Counted from the first letter of the stretch, positions 1 to 12,179 are shown. The stretch is 64,000 nt of DNA from Cyprinodon diabolis (GCA_030533445.1 CM060070.1:21704001-21768000); one strand, 5' to 3'. Numbers and translations: made by a program. The notes: generated by a model from the letters alone, not told the origin.

Positions 1-2057
1 GTAGTGTTTGCTTTTGTTTACAGTTGTTCCCATGTCAACTAACCAGCTGAAAAAAAAACAAAAGTAAACATGAAGAAATTAGAGAGCACTTTACTAGAAA
101 ATAATTTTAAATATTTGTAGGGTAAAAAACATCTGTATAAAAAGGAAGAAAAACTTAAAAAAATAACAATAGATTGAATAAAAGATTTAATGTTTAAACA
201 AAGTAGCAAATCATAGCACAGCTATCAAGATAAGACTTGGTTTTTTAACTAGGTAGAAAGCTGCCTTTGAGCTGAACCACAGAGAAAATGTCTGTGTCTG
301 GTTTATATCATAGCCAACCCTCGCTGACAGTTTCCTCAGTACACCAGCACACATGGAGCTTACAGCCACATCAAGCTGGAGAGCATTTTAGCTGCCTGGA
401 AAAAGAAAAGTCAGACAACAGATTGTTTGGCTGGAATCATGGCTGGAATCACCACTGTATTTTAAATATCTTATTTGCTCTGGGGCGAAACCTTTAGCAA
501 AGTTAACAATTCCGACTAGCTGAAGAGCTGTGCAACAGTTGTTTTTATAGTCCGATAAAATAAATAAAGGAGATATGAAGATTATGTAAGACCTGCTTTC
601 CGAAAACTTTGGTAACCTTCATTTTCTATTGTTTACTGTCACAGATGGGTATGTTGGTGTTTCTTTAGGGCTCGGAGGTGGAGTTAGGAAGGCCCTTAGA
701 AAGACAAATAAGTGTTAGCAGAAAAAAAGAGTTCGGGAAATGGCATTGACAACAACAACCATTTAGAATGTGAAACTAATTCTAACTATTCGTGGGGTTA
801 AGGAAGATTTAAGAGACGAGCACATTCACGACAGCTGAAGTTAACAAATTGGGATGAGTTGTGTACATTATGCTATCTTGTAGGGATGGTGTTGTACAGT
901 CCCCATTTAATTTTAACAGTTGCAACCTCCAAACTACCTCCTTTGGCTTTAGAGCCAAAAATAATATGGAATTAGACACATCAATATGGAATTAGACACA
1001 TCAAATGACAAAAGGAACAAATTAATATTATAGGTGATAAAGAAACTACTTCAGCAGACAGGGACAGTATGTTCACTGTGGAATAATCTGCTCAATGACT
1101 CTGAAAAGCTACAAATCACAGATTTTTATCATATTTTGCCATTTCATTACACTTTCACTTCATTTTACAGAGAAAAGGACAAAGCATCCATCGGTATGAA
1201 GGGAAGAAGCACTCCACAAAGGCTGATATAACAAAAATGGCTGTTTGCCAATTGATTCCTCCATCCTCGCAGAATAAGTGATACTGAAAGTGCAGTCTAA
1301 TCTTTTTCACTGCAACATCTTGCTAATGGATTCCAAGACTTTGGATCATCAAGAAATAAACCACATTCAATTCCGTCACATAGATAGATGATTCGATTTG
1401 CGTTTCGGAGCTTTTTAATTATAAAAAACCATTTGTACTTCAGGTGTGTTCCTGAATGCTGATTATGGGCCAATAGTTTTTCAAAGGATCATGAGACAAC
1501 TTCTAATCAGCAGATTTTACTTGACAGCAGTTTTGAACACTTTGATCCACATGACAGCTTTTAATTTGATTGCACTATGAGGCTTTTGCAAAGGAGATTC
1601 AACATATCCAGTGCCTAATTTATATTTGGTGCTACTCGAACACAACTGATTGGTCTAATGGATTAGCATTTTATCATTGATATTCAAATAAAATCCAAAA
1701 GTTTTTGTCTTGCAGTTATGTTACAGCAATAATAATGCAATCTTTGTTTAAATAAGGCTGAAATGTAAACACTGAATCAAAATCAGATGATCCTCTGTAA
1801 AAATAGAAAAAAATTAATGTAATCTGTAAGGGTTTTTAATTCTAGATGTCTTTCAAACTACTTTGTTGATATATTTTTTAGATTAAATGACTTGTATTTA
1901 ATAAAAAAAAATGTTTTTTTCAGGACACTCATTGGCTTTAGTCTGTCATTTAATACATTTGGGTTAATTTTTCTAAAGTGCCTTTCAACTTTTGAGTTTT
2001 CTTTTTTTCTGTCTTTATTTTGGCTCTTTAGATTTTTCTTGAAGCATACTACAGTAG
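1..2057. other. AT-rich non-coding stretch
   Basis: No coding exon, RNA gene or complete element recognised. The only local structure seen is a 20-bp unit (AATATGGAATTAGACACATC) present twice in tandem near 963-1004. Short open frames here have no recognisable motif. Confidence 0.5.
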
Positions 2058-2158
2058 CATCCATCCATGCATTTTCTGTCACGCTTATCCCAAGCGGGGT
2101 CGCTGGTGCCAATCTCCAGTTACCTATGGGCGAGAGGCTGGCGACACCCTGGACAGGT
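2058..2158 (-). repeat. ATCC-linked dispersed repeat, degraded copy
   Basis: A short CATCCATCCATGC stretch is followed by the same sequence block seen at 4290-4390 (cttatcccaagcggggtcg, then a motif ending in accctggacaggt). The minus strand would end in a GGAT-type tail, as the 3' end of a non-LTR retroposon would. Assignment to an RTE/Rex3-like LINE is a guess. Copies at 4236-4390 and 46561-46675 support a dispersed family. Confidence 0.6.
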
Positions 2159-2209
2159 TTTTTATATATGTTTATGTTTCTGCTAAATGCAGAAACATAA
2201 ACATTAATA

Positions 2210-2740
2210 TGTGGAGTACCCCAAGATTGAATCCTAGGACCCATTCAAATTAATATCTACATGCTCCCACTATCCCACATAATAATAAGTAATAAGATTA
2301 GTAATCATACCTATGCAGATGACCCACATCTCTATATCATGCTGTCACCAGATGACTCCAAACTTATCCAAGCACTGAATAGATGCTGGTAACAAATCAA
2401 TGTATGGATCTGCCAAAACTGTCCTCAGCTGAACAAAAAGACAAAAACCTAAAAAGAAACGATCAATACTCAGCGTGCAGCTACTACATTTAGAAACCTG
2501 CTAACAGGGCCAAAATCTTGGTCCTAATCGTTTCAGACCTGGACCTTCAGAGAAACATAAAAAAGTCAGCTTTCTATTACCTGAAAAGCATTTCCAGAAT
2601 GTAAGAACTAATCTCATAAGATCTATAGAAACCCATCCATGCTTTTATCTTTAGTTGCAATGATTGCTGCAACAGTATCTTTACAAGTCTGCCAACAATC
2701 CAAAATGCTTCTGCTTGTGTTTTCACAAGCTAAGTCTGTT
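2210..2740 (+). pseudogene. Decayed LINE (L2-type) reverse-transcriptase fragment
   Basis: In the frame starting at 2210 the conceptual translation runs CGVPQD, stop, ILGPIQINIYMLPL and then, about 25 residues on, HTYADDPHLY. This is the GVPQGS-to-YADD core of a non-LTR retrotransposon reverse transcriptase, with the catalytic YADD still readable. Further on (about 2560-2720) are degraded matches to the C-terminal part that carries FYxLKSISR and IHAF motifs. There are at least two in-frame stops (one inside GVPQ-ILGP, one after NRCW) and frame slips, so it is dead. No 5' end, ORF1 or endonuclease is present. L2 clade is inferred from the motif spacing and the number of L2-type tails in the window. 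Confidence 0.75.
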
Positions 2741-4235
2741 GAAGACCAGTTTATTTTTATTTAATAATCTTTTAAACTTCTCATTCTATAGGTATGTTCA
2801 CTTTCTGAGCAAGTAAGCTAGAATGACATTCCATTGTTGAAGGCTAAGATAATCTATGATGACCTCTGAGATTCTGTGTTTAGCTTAATTTGAAATTCTC
2901 TGGTCTGGGGGAAGATCCTGAGAGCAGTTAAGCTGCATTGGGAGGCCCATCCTGAGAGAGTGTGGAGCTTTGTGATAAGTGGATGAAAGACCCTAAGATC
3001 AGGGCAATTATTTTGTTCCCACAGCTATGGTCAATAATGAAGGCCTAAATCAAAGAAGGTGAAATCTTCCTCTGTAATTTGTGCTTATATCAATGATTTT
3101 GTTAAACATGACTGGAATAAGTTATTTTGATACCTAAATATGTTTCTTCTTTTTGTACACTTTTGGAGGAACATTGCTCATCTGATTAGAACCAGATGAT
3201 TAGCAGATGATCAAACAAATATTGCTGTGACCTGGATTCGATGAGGAAAGCAGACATAAGGACAACAAAATGGAGGAACCACATTGGGATCAGCCTCTGC
3301 CGGTAATAAGCATGCATCTTTAAAAGGCAGAAACCTTTTCCTGAAATTTCTGTTCAAGACACATAATTATAGTTTAGTCTCAAAGCTTACCAAGGCTGGT
3401 CTGAATATGTGAGTTGTCCATTGATTTAAAGGTCAAAATGAAGAGGACATTTTTTTCTTTAAATGTACATGAAACAGAGAAAGAATGAGGACTGAAAAGA
3501 AAAAATCAAATGAAATGCTGAAAAAAAAGAAAAATGAAAATGAAAGAGAAATGATAAGAGGCGATGTTCCCTGTTGAGGGACACCTAATTTGTAGTGTAC
3601 AGAGTTTTTTGGGGTTCAGTTAACGTTTTATAAGCTTTTAGTCCGGGAACCCCTTATCGTGATTTTATGTTCCCATCCAGGTTGGATGCCACATTAATGT
3701 TGTGGATTTATGTTCTATTACATATAATTTATATTTCTGATACTTTAAGATTTTTATTGCCCTGGGTGGTAAAAAAAATCTTATTTAATCAGATATTATT
3801 TCGGCTGTTATATATTGTTAATAAACAACAAGCCCTACTAGCTGTGTGTCAGAACAAGAAATGAATGAGGGATTTGAGCTCAAATCATGGTCAAACAGTT
3901 AATTCTGCACACACATGGAATACATTCACCACAACTTCTGTTCAAAATATAAGAGTTTATTAACAAAAATCATTCAGCTTCAAGTCAAACATATTTCAGT
4001 TTAAAACTCGAAACTTAAACTAGTGAAACTCAACTAAACTAAACTACTATGTACAAAGAGGAAGGTGAACATGGTTGAAAACCATAATACAGTTTAAGTT
4101 GGACTTGTGTTTAAAAACCAAAGTTTATCTGGAAGAATTTGGGATATGATCAAATGAGTTTTTCACTAATTTTAGATAAATTGGAATGTTTTCAGACCAA
4201 TTCACTATGTAAATCCATGAGGTGAATAAAACATT
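2741..4235. other. Non-coding stretch, nothing recognised
   Basis: AT-rich sequence with short homopurine runs around 3440-3560. No motif-bearing reading frame, inverted repeat or LTR end was seen. Confidence 0.45.
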
Positions 4236-4390
4236 ATCCATCCATCCATCCATCCATCCATCCATCCATCCATCCATCCATCCATCCATTTTCTGCATGC
4301 TTATCCCAAGCGGGGTCGTGAGGGGTGCTGGGGCCTATCTCCAGCTGTCTATGGGCGAGAGGCGGGGTACACCCTGGACAGGTCGCCAGT
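4236..4390 (-). repeat. (ATCC)n microsatellite joined to dispersed repeat
   Basis: About 13 copies of ATCC (4236-4289) run directly into a 100-bp block (atttctgcatgcttatccc... accctggacaggtcgcca). The same pairing occurs at 2058-2158 and, inverted and degraded, at 46561-46675, so the microsatellite is part of the repeat (a tail) and not a chance neighbour. On the minus strand the order is block then GGAT tail, as in a retroposon 3' end. Confidence 0.75.
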
Positions 4391-4589
4391 TATTTGGCCA
4401 AAATAATGTTTTATTAAATTATTTGCTTAATCAAGAACTAATATCCTTTAGTTAAATAGTTCCTCACCCTCTTTGAAATAGCTAGCAGTGAATAGACATC
4501 AGGATTCCAATAAATGACTCTTGGTCATACTTGGTAATCGAAATGTAATGAGCTTATGAGGAACATATAAACACTAATGTTATATCAGT

Positions 4590-5120
4590 GTTTAAACCCT
4601 TAATACACAGCTCACGATTTATGTTCGGGCCGATTCTCTGATGTGATCTGCCTGTTTACACTGTGCGACTAAAAACCACGTGGGACTCGGCTCTGTAGTA
4701 AGATGGAGCTGCTTTGACTCGTCTATCCGGAAGCCAAACAAATAGAAGAGGAATATGAAGCTCACTAGAGAGAAACGCACTGCCTTTTAAATTTGTGCAA
4801 TTTTGCTGAAAGCCCTAAATTTGGAAAAAAACACATGGCTGAGCAAACGTGTCTACTACGGTCTGTCAGTTTTACAGAAAGAACTCCATTTACTCATTGT
4901 ATCCCTGCCATGCTGCTGTGTTTACAGACACATCCTTGTGTGCGCATTCGCACTGAGAGATTTGCCCACGATTCCCGATCGGGAGGTGGTCATGAGAGAC
5001 TGATCGCCCCTCGTAAGCCCCTGTACACTGCACACTGCTCGTAACCCCCTGTATACTGCACGACTAACGACTCACAATCAGGCTGAAAGTCACCTGATTA
5101 AAAAAACGCCCGGCTTTAGT
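4590..5120 (+). repeat. Unclassified dispersed repeat, copy 1
   Basis: This stretch is richer in CpG than its surroundings and shares a 20-bp identical core, GATCGGGAGGTGGTCATGAG (4978-4997), with the minus strand of 29960-30176. The similarity continues on both sides (a GCGATTTGCCCA-like segment before it and AATCAGGCTGAAA after it). Boundaries are approximate and no terminal repeats were found. The short open frames inside have no recognisable domain. It is probably a non-autonomous DNA element. Confidence 0.45.
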
Positions 5121-7012
5121 GAAATAAAGCTTGTGCAAGCGTCAACAACAGCTCAACACATGTTTCTGTATAGCATAGCATGCATTCCATCCTGTTAGCT
5201 TGTCTTTACTCATCAGTAAACACATGAACTGATCAACATCATTAAAAGGAATATTGTTTGTTCTGTCCCTAATTGTGCCAGACCTGCAAACTTTTTTGTT
5301 CATTTCCATTTGGAAGGCTTGAGTTTCATACAGCAGCAGCTTTGTCTCAGGCTCACAGCAGGGGTCCTTCTCATCCAGTCAGGCTCTATAAGTTCTGAAA
5401 CTCAAGAGAAATGTCTTGCAAAAAGTCTGTTTTGCAGCAGTTTGGCTCTGAAAGGTCACAATGCTGACTAATCCTTGATGAATCTGGAGATCTGGGTCCC
5501 CTTGGGCCCGGGTCTCCATTGTGGTGGGGAACCAGTGGACCTACACCCCAGGCAGCCCCATGGGAAAGGGGGAGAATCCTGTGTGTTCTGTGGTTTATTC
5601 TTTCCTCACACAGAGGGGGCTGGGAAGTCACACCTCTGTGGGGTGCCATATGACTTGCCTGTGACTGCTTTGGCTGAAAAGGAGGAGGGGTGGGGTGGGG
5701 TCGGGGTGGGGGGGTGTAGGGGGTAGAGTTCTTATAGCTGCTTGTTCACCAAACTTTTTCCCAGTGTCCAAAAAACATGATCATTGCATATGGCACAACA
5801 CCCTGATCAAGGTATACAAGAAACACTTCCTTGTCATCACATGGGTTCATTTTTATTTTTGGCTCATTTGTCAAACTGGGAAATATGGAATTGTAATTGT
5901 TAATGTTTTATGACTCAGTTTGTAATGGAATGCAACAGGAAATAAATTATTTTTGTCTTTAGTGTACCAAGCATTCGACATATTTTAAAATAAATTTCAC
6001 TTAATGAACACTATTCCATACATGCACTTTAAATATTTATAATGTACAAGATAAAAGCTGAATTTGAAAGGATTTCTTTAGCTTCTAAAATTTTATCTAC
6101 AAAATTAAAGATACAGCACCCTAGCTGAGGCAAGCACGTCAACACAGCTCTATAAGTCAAGCTGACCAATGTCCTTGCTCGGTGCATTGCCACCAGCTGC
6201 CCGCCCATCGGTGTGGTTGAAGATGGTGGGCTCGAGCTTGTTCTCCAAGTGGCCACAGGTTACCCATGTTACAAACTACCTGCGAGGCGAACTATCATGA
6301 GGAGAATACATGACCAGCAAGCCGAAAAGCCGTGAAAGAAGAGAAGTTTGCTTTAGGTAGGCTACGATATGTAATTTTAAATTTCATTTTACCATGACAC
6401 CATGAATGATTACCACAACATTATGTTTCCTTTTGATGATTGCTTGGGTGAATATGGCTAAAGTGGAAGACTCTTTGAAAATGTAGCTTCTGTGGTATTT
6501 ATTTAACCTATTTTATTTCTAAACCTAGAGTTTCATGTGATGCAAGCCTGTTTAAAGACTTTATTTTATTTATTGTTTGAGTCATTTTAATCTAGATTAA
6601 TCTAAATTAATTCCAAGATTGCTGTGAGATTAATCTACATTAAACAAATAATCTATCTAACCCACTAATAATAATTTTATGTTTTAATTGTTGCAGAAGT
6701 TCAACATTTTTATAAATATAGATAACTGCTTGTTATGGGACCTTAACAGTTTTTCGATGAAGAATGGTTTGTTTCTGAATATCAGTCATTCCAGTGCATG
6801 ATAGGATAAACTCTTATGAAAGCTCATGAAAGAACCCTGCAATATGAACACTGCCCTTTGTTTCTGCCAAAAACTTACTCTAATTATTGTTTGTAGGTTA
6901 GGACAGAATTAATTTAAAAACTCCTGTCAAAGCTGATTAATTCAAAAGGCAAAAATGTTGGGGCACATTTTGATAATAGGATACCCAATTACAGTTAACC
7001 CATATAGATACT
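5121..7012. other. Non-coding stretch with a G-rich tract
   Basis: Nothing coding recognised. It includes a G-rich run on the plus strand at about 5684-5724 with more than four runs of four or more G separated by 1-3 bases (potential G-quadruplex), and an AT-rich segment with repeated TTAATCTA-like words at about 6585-6650. Confidence 0.45.
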
Positions 7013-7329
7013 TACAGTGGGGCAAAAAAGTATTTAGCCAGCCACCAATAGTGCAAGTTCTCCCACTCAAAAACATGAGAGAGGCTGGTAATTTTCATCA
7101 TAGATATACGTCAACTATGTGAGACAAAATGAGAAAAAAAAATCCAGAAAATCACATTGTCTGATTTTTAAAGAATTTATTTGCAAAATATGGTGGAAAA
7201 TAAGTATTTGGTCAGTTACAAACAAGCAAGATTTCTGGCTCTCACAGACCTGTAACTTCTTCTGTAAGAGGCTCCTCTGTCCTCCACTCGTTACCTTCAT
7301 TAATGGCACCTGTTTGAACCCGTTATCAG

Positions 7330-7337
7330 TATAAAAG
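7330..7337 (+). promoter_or_regulatory. TATA box of Tc1 transposase, copy 1
   Basis: TATAAAAG lies about 50 bp before the transposase ATG, between the left inverted repeat and the ORF. The ATG itself has an ideal Kozak context (CCACCATGG). The same box is conserved in copy 2. Confidence 0.65.
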
Positions 7338-7380
7338 ACACCTGTCCACAACCTCAAACAGTCACACTCTAAGCTCCACC

Positions 7381-8403
7381 ATGGCCAAAACTAGAGAGCT
7401 GTCAAAGGACACCCGAAACAAAATTATAGACCTGCACCAGGCTGGGAAGTCTGAATCTGCAATAGGTAAACAGCTTGGTGTGAAGAAATCAACTGTGGGA
7501 TCAATTATTAGAAAATGGAAAACATACAAGACCACTGATAATCTTCCTCGATCTGGGGCTCCACGCAAGATCTCACCCCGTGGGGTCAAAATGATCACAA
7601 GAACGGTGAGTAAAAATCCCAGAACCACACGGGGGGACCTAGTGAATGACCTGCAGAGAGCTGGGACCAAAGTAACAAAGGCTACCATCAGTAACACACT
7701 ACGCCGCCAGGGACTCAAATCCTGCAGTGCCAGGCGTGTCCCCCTGCTTAAGCCAGTACATGTCATGGCCCGTCTCAAGTTTGCTAGAGAGCATTTGGAT
7801 GATCCAGACGATGACTGGGAGAATATCATATGGTCAGATGAAACCAAAATAGAACTTTTTGGTAAAAACTCTACTCGTCGTGTTTGGAGGAGAGAGAATG
7901 CTGAGTTGCATCCAAAGAACACCATACCTATAGTGAAGCATGGGGGTGGAAACATCATGCTTTGGGGCTGTTTTTCTGCTAAGGGACCAGGACGACTGAT
8001 CCGTGTGAGGGAAAGAATGAATGGGGCCATGTATCGTCAAATTTTGAGTGAAAACCTCCTTCCATCAGCAAGGGCATTGAAGATGAAACGTGGCTGGGTC
8101 TTTCAGCATGACAATGATCCCAAACACACCGCCCGGGTAACGAAGGAGTGGCTTCGTAAGAAGCATTTCAAGGTCCTGGAGTGGCCTAGCCAGTCTCCAG
8201 ATCTCAACCCCATAGAAAATCTTTGGAGGGAGTTGAAAGTCCGTGTTGCCCAGCGACAGCCCCAGAACATCACTGCTCTAGAGGAGATCTGCATGGAGGA
8301 ATGGGCCAAAATACCAGCAACAGTGTGTGAAAACCTTGTGAAGACTTACAGAAAACTTTTGATCTCTGTCATTGCCAACAAATTGTATATAACAAAGTAT
8401 TGA
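7381..8403 (+). CDS. Tc1/mariner transposase, intact (340 aa)
   Basis: This transposase binds the element's own inverted repeats and catalyses cut-and-paste transposition into TA. Residues 1 to about 110 form the bipartite helix-turn-helix DNA-binding region, with a GAPR motif at 59-62 where related proteins have GRPR. The catalytic domain carries the DD34E triad at D153 (WSDETK), D244 (FQHDNDPKH) and E279 ([10 protein letters not shown]). The length of 340 residues is normal for the group, and the frame is uninterrupted. The start is the ATG at 7381, with optimal Kozak context and a TATA box just upstream. Copy 2 differs at eight residues (46, 109, 129, 184, 210, 259, 326, 335); at 46 this copy has Trp and copy 2 has Leu. 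Which copy is nearer the ancestor, and whether either is active, cannot be told from two copies. It belongs with the fish Tc1 group that includes Sleeping Beauty, but no named family is asserted. Confidence 0.95.
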   Translation: MAKTRELSKDTRNKIIDLHQAGKSESAIGKQLGVKKSTVGSIIRKWKTYKTTDNLPRSGAPRKISPRGVKMITRTVSKNPRTTRGDLVNDLQRAGTKVTKATISNTLRRQGLKSCSARRVPLLKPVHVMARLKFAREHLDDPDDDWENIIWSDETKIELFGKNSTRRVWRRENAELHPKNTIPIVKHGGGNIMLWGCFSAKGPGRLIRVRERMNGAMYRQILSENLLPSARALKMKRGWVFQHDNDPKHTARVTKEWLRKKHFKVLEWPSQSPDLNPIENLWRELKVRVAQRQPQNITALEEICMEEWAKIPATVCENLVKTYRKLLISVIANKLYITKY

Positions 8404-8622
8404 GATGAACTTTTGTAACTGACCAAATACTTATTTTCCACCATATTTTGCAAATAAATTCTTTAAAAATCAGACAATGTGATTTTCTGGATTTTTTTTT
8501 TCTCATTTTGTCTCTCATAGTTGACGTATATCTATGATGAAAATTACCGGCCTCTCTCATCTTTTTGAGTGGGAGAACTTGCACTATTGGTGGCTGACTA
8601 AATACTTTTTTGCCCCACTGTA

Positions 8623-9428
8623 TGAGTACTATGAGTTTTTTACTTTGAGTTTCATAATACATAAATTATTTGGAATTCACATTTTCCATAAATATGAGAG
8701 GATATTAATTAACCCTAATAAAGACCTGAGTGCCATCGTGCTTGAAAATTATTTTAGTGAGTAGTTACATGTAGGCTGTTTCACAAACTTAATCTTTTAT
8801 CTCATATTAGTGAAATAATCTTACTATTTTGGTGACTTCATGTTGTTTCATTTAATGGGTTGAATTTGGTTTCATTAGTTCTGTTCAAATCTATGTTGCG
8901 GATAAGATTTAGAGTGTATCAAATAAGGGTTTTACCAGGAGATGTGAAGAAAAATGACACGTAGTCTGAAGAAACTAGTCTTCTGTATTTATCCTTTATA
9001 CATAATTATCCTCTGTAATTTGGAGAGGACGCCTTTTTATTTATATATCTAGCATTATACAACATATATTATTCTGAGGCCTTGTTGCTTCATTGTCCAT
9101 GGCTGATTAAACAGGGTTTTAACTATATTCTTTTATTTTCAACTGTTTCTATTTAAATGGGTTGGAAAGGGTTGAATTATGCAACTCTAATTTGCAAAGG
9201 GAAACAATGATTATTTTTCAATATGTCGAATGCTTGTTACTAAAATCTGATTTGGTATAGCATGTTAATTAGGGTCTTTTATGGACATGAAAAGGGGAAG
9301 GTTTTGATAGTGTAAGTTTTGTATGAAGTTTTCACTAACGTTTACAGGTGAAATGTTTGCTGTTTGTGTGCTAACCTTCCTTCACAGTAAACACATCATT
9401 AATAAGAGCATTGTTCGTGGGTAAAGAC
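8623..9428. other. Non-coding stretch, nothing recognised
   Basis: AT-rich DNA between two transposons. No motif, repeat or frame of note. Confidence 0.45.
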
Positions 9429-10595
9429 CAGTGTTGGGCACGTTACTTTGAAAAAGTAATTAGTTATAGTTACTAGTTACTTCTCCCAAAAAGTAACTGA
9501 GTTACTAACTGAGTTACTCCACAATAAAAGTAACTAGTTACTAGTAAAAGTAACTATTGCGTTACTTTTGCGTTTCTCGCCCCCGTAACCCTCACCAACC
9601 AACCAGCCGCCAACTTCTCGCGGTGTGGGGGGGAAGTTTTTTAACAGGGCATTCAGATCTGGTGAAATTAATAACTGGGGATGTCTAATTCTGAAATCCT
9701 GTGTGTTTGGGTTGTTATAGATACTGCAACATCTATCTATCCATCTATCTATCAAGATGTATACTCTGTGTGTGACATAAAATATGGATCTCCATCCCTG
9801 CCACAAAGGCCATCAAATAATGTTTAAAATAAAAAATACAGTAGGTTGAAAAGTCAGAGTATCCATCCATCGATCCATCCATCCATCCAGATTTCTCCCT
9901 TTCATTTGATCGTTCACGCTCTCTATAGTTCTGTGGCGCGAGCACAGGGCGACTGTTGCGCGCCTTTAGCGAGCATGCGCGTTTCCTGTCGCTTGCGCGG
10001 TGACTCGTGCCGCCTGCGCTGTGCGGAGATGCAGAGGAAACCGTATCTGATGGGGAAACGCAGCTCGACGTAACACCGGTATTTCCATCAGGAAAACGCT
10101 GTTTTGCTACTGGAGTCATCCTCACTCTCCATCTCTCTGTGTGTGCTGTACGTTAACACCCGCCAGCGGAAACACCCACCTACCCAACTGACAGACGGAA
10201 TCTCACTATACATCAGCCATTCCCATCCTCCCCTCTCTCATGACAAGGCGCGCACCTCTGGATGACCTAAAAAATAATCTTTAATATCTCTTAAACAAAA
10301 GTAGCACAAACAATATTTTTTTTCCGCACAAATCTACACTAACGTTGCACTAACCATTCAGTCTATTTGCAGAGTTTTTTGACGTGGGTGGGGTGTCAGC
10401 TTCACGCAGCTGCGCACGAGTCCTATCATGAAAAAAGGTTCATTGTGCGACCTGAGTAACGCGCAGTAACGGGGTGTCTGCAATGGTAACTGCGTTATAG
10501 TTACAGTCAAAGTAATTAGTTAGATTACTCGTTAAAAAAACAAGGTAACGGCGTTAGTAACGCCGTTACTTTCAACGCCGTTAGTCCCATCACTG
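9429..10595. mobile_element. Non-autonomous hAT-type element with 8-bp TSD
   Basis: The ends are CAGTGTTGGG on the left and CCCATCACTG on the right (CAGTGATGGG inverted). They are flanked by an exact 8-bp duplication GTAAAGAC (9421-9428 and 10596-10603), which fits the hAT superfamily. The subterminal regions on both sides are rich in GTAACT/AGTTAC words (for example AAAGTAACTAGTTACTAG on the left), a likely multiple binding-site array. No transposase is present. The middle contains short tetranucleotide tracts (TCTA at about 9729-9754, ATCC at about 9859-9891) and CpG-rich sequence. Confidence 0.85.
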
Positions 10596-10756
10596 GTAAA
10601 GACATAGTTTTATTAAATAGTTACATAGCTGGAAATATCTATTTTTTGTTAATCAGATTAATTCATTTTTAATTATATCATTTACAAAAAGTGTAAACAG
10701 AGCAACTTGTTTGGTTGATTGAAACAACTTGTTTAGTCTATTGGTGAAACTTTTAT

Positions 10757-11041
10757 AAATATAAATATAATAAATATATAAATATAAAAACTATAACTGC
10801 GGATGTCTGGGGGACAGTGATACGCCTACATGTTATGAATGCTGGCGTACCATAAAGGATAAATTATGAACAGTTTAGTTTGTGCCTTCAAGTCATTTGC
10901 CCATAGGAAGACGTTACTTGGATTACAAGACGGAATATCTTCAGAACAGCTCCAAATGACACAAAACTAATATGGTTGAGTAGAAAATGATGTAATAATG
11001 TTAACTCAAGGGGCCAATGTAAAAAAACACGGTGTTCCCCT
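10757..11041. mobile_element. Half copy of a TTAA-flanked MITE
   Basis: It matches the right half of the complete element at 53521-54243 (shared blocks such as CTGGCGTACCATAAA and ATCTTCAGAACAGCTCCAAA). It ends in GTTCCCCT followed by TTAA (11042-11045). The left arm and the core are missing; the sequence before about 10757 is unrelated. Confidence 0.75.
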
Positions 11042-11045
11042 TTAA

Positions 11046-12069
11046 GCTACTTTTTTAGGCCTGTAGGTTCATGAACATAAAGTTAATAATAAATCACTAT
11101 GTCTTGCTTGCACCTGAGAATAGTGGGTGTCTTTCATACTAGACAGCGCTCCGTAAATACCGTAAAACAAGTACATAAAAAAACTGTGCGCACTTAAAGT
11201 TTCCATTATCGGGTTTGGTTTTTATGACAAGTTTTATCTTATCACTAAGTGTTAGCAAATCACACCAGCTGTTAGTCTCTCAGCACTCAGTCAAGCTTTT
11301 GTAGCTTCACTTTTTCTTGAGTGCCTGTGTCAAGGTGAGGTTGTTATTTCTAAGGCAGCACCATCTTGTGGAGTTTTTTCCATATTTAATCTTATGGATA
11401 TGACAGTTACATTTTTAAATCGCTTTCCAGTAATGGAAAATATGTTTTAAGGATGAGGTACCATAAACCATGGTAAAATAACTGCTGAGTCACTAGTTCT
11501 GATCTACAGCCCTTTCAAGGACTGACAAGTATATAGTGTTCTTTTTACTGTGTCAGTAAACGATGCTCCATATTTTTTCAATCATTGAAAAGTACATATT
11601 TCAGCTGTGGCATAACCACTTACTCTGACAGAGTTGGGATATGTAAAAAGGCCTGAGTGAAAGTGAATTAGTGAGTTAGCATGCGATCAGAATTGTCCTG
11701 GAAGAGCTTTTAAATATATTTTATATCTAAACTGGATAAGAAAGACAAACTTGGAAAGGCATCAGAAGAGGTTTCCCCTTTTCTTTTTAAGCATTTTAAA
11801 ATTCAGTCTGCATACAACCTGCCTTTTAAATGAACAGGCATTAACTTTTATTTTTTGCTTAAATAAAAGCTGAGGTAATATAAGGGTACTCCTGGGACCA
11901 CTCCTGGCAATGGTATTTGTACTAAAACGAAAGTGTCGTCCAACCTCACAGCAGAAAGCAGACAGAGCTGATTCCATGGTTTGAAATTAATCCATTAGGT
12001 CCTCTATTATATTGGGAGGATCAAGGCTGAAAATAGGTGTTGCATAGATAAGAAATTGCCTTGCAGAAC
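11046..12069. other. Non-coding stretch, nothing recognised
   Basis: No coding motif, terminal repeat or RNA gene seen. The short minus-strand frame at 11762-11977 has no recognisable feature. Confidence 0.4.
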
Positions 12070-12179
12070 CCATCCATCCATCCATCCATCCATCCATCCA
12101 TCCATCCATCCATCCATCCAAGTGCCTTGCAAAACCAATTTTGAAAATACTGGTTTGCATCTCTTTCCCCTTTTTTATA

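Larger units (their letters stand above)
7015..8620 (+). mobile_element. Tc1-like DNA transposon, complete, copy 1
   Basis: The 1606-bp element is bounded by CAGTGGGGCAAAAAAGTATT on the left and its reverse complement on the right, and is flanked by the TA target duplication (7013-7014 and 8621-8622). The terminal inverted repeats are about 210 bp. Each contains an outer and an inner direct repeat with core AAGTATTTRGTCA (left outer 7028-7040, left inner 7202-7214, right inner 8420-8432, right outer 8595-8607). This is the IR/DR arrangement known from the Sleeping Beauty group. The left outer repeat has one change (AGCCA for AGTCA). A second copy lies at 44192-45795. The transposase between the repeats is uninterrupted, so the element could be autonomous. 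Confidence 0.95.

Noticed and set aside
7362..8030. 222-codon minus-strand frame opposite the Tc1 transposase (also mirrored at 44781-45449)
   Set aside because: Antisense shadow of a well-supported transposase; its presence in both copies only reflects their DNA identity.
12121..12140. AAGTGCCTTGCAAAACC as the left partner of the Tc1-type terminus at 14433-14519
   Set aside because: Similarity stops after about 14 bases and no TA-flanked pairing could be shown.
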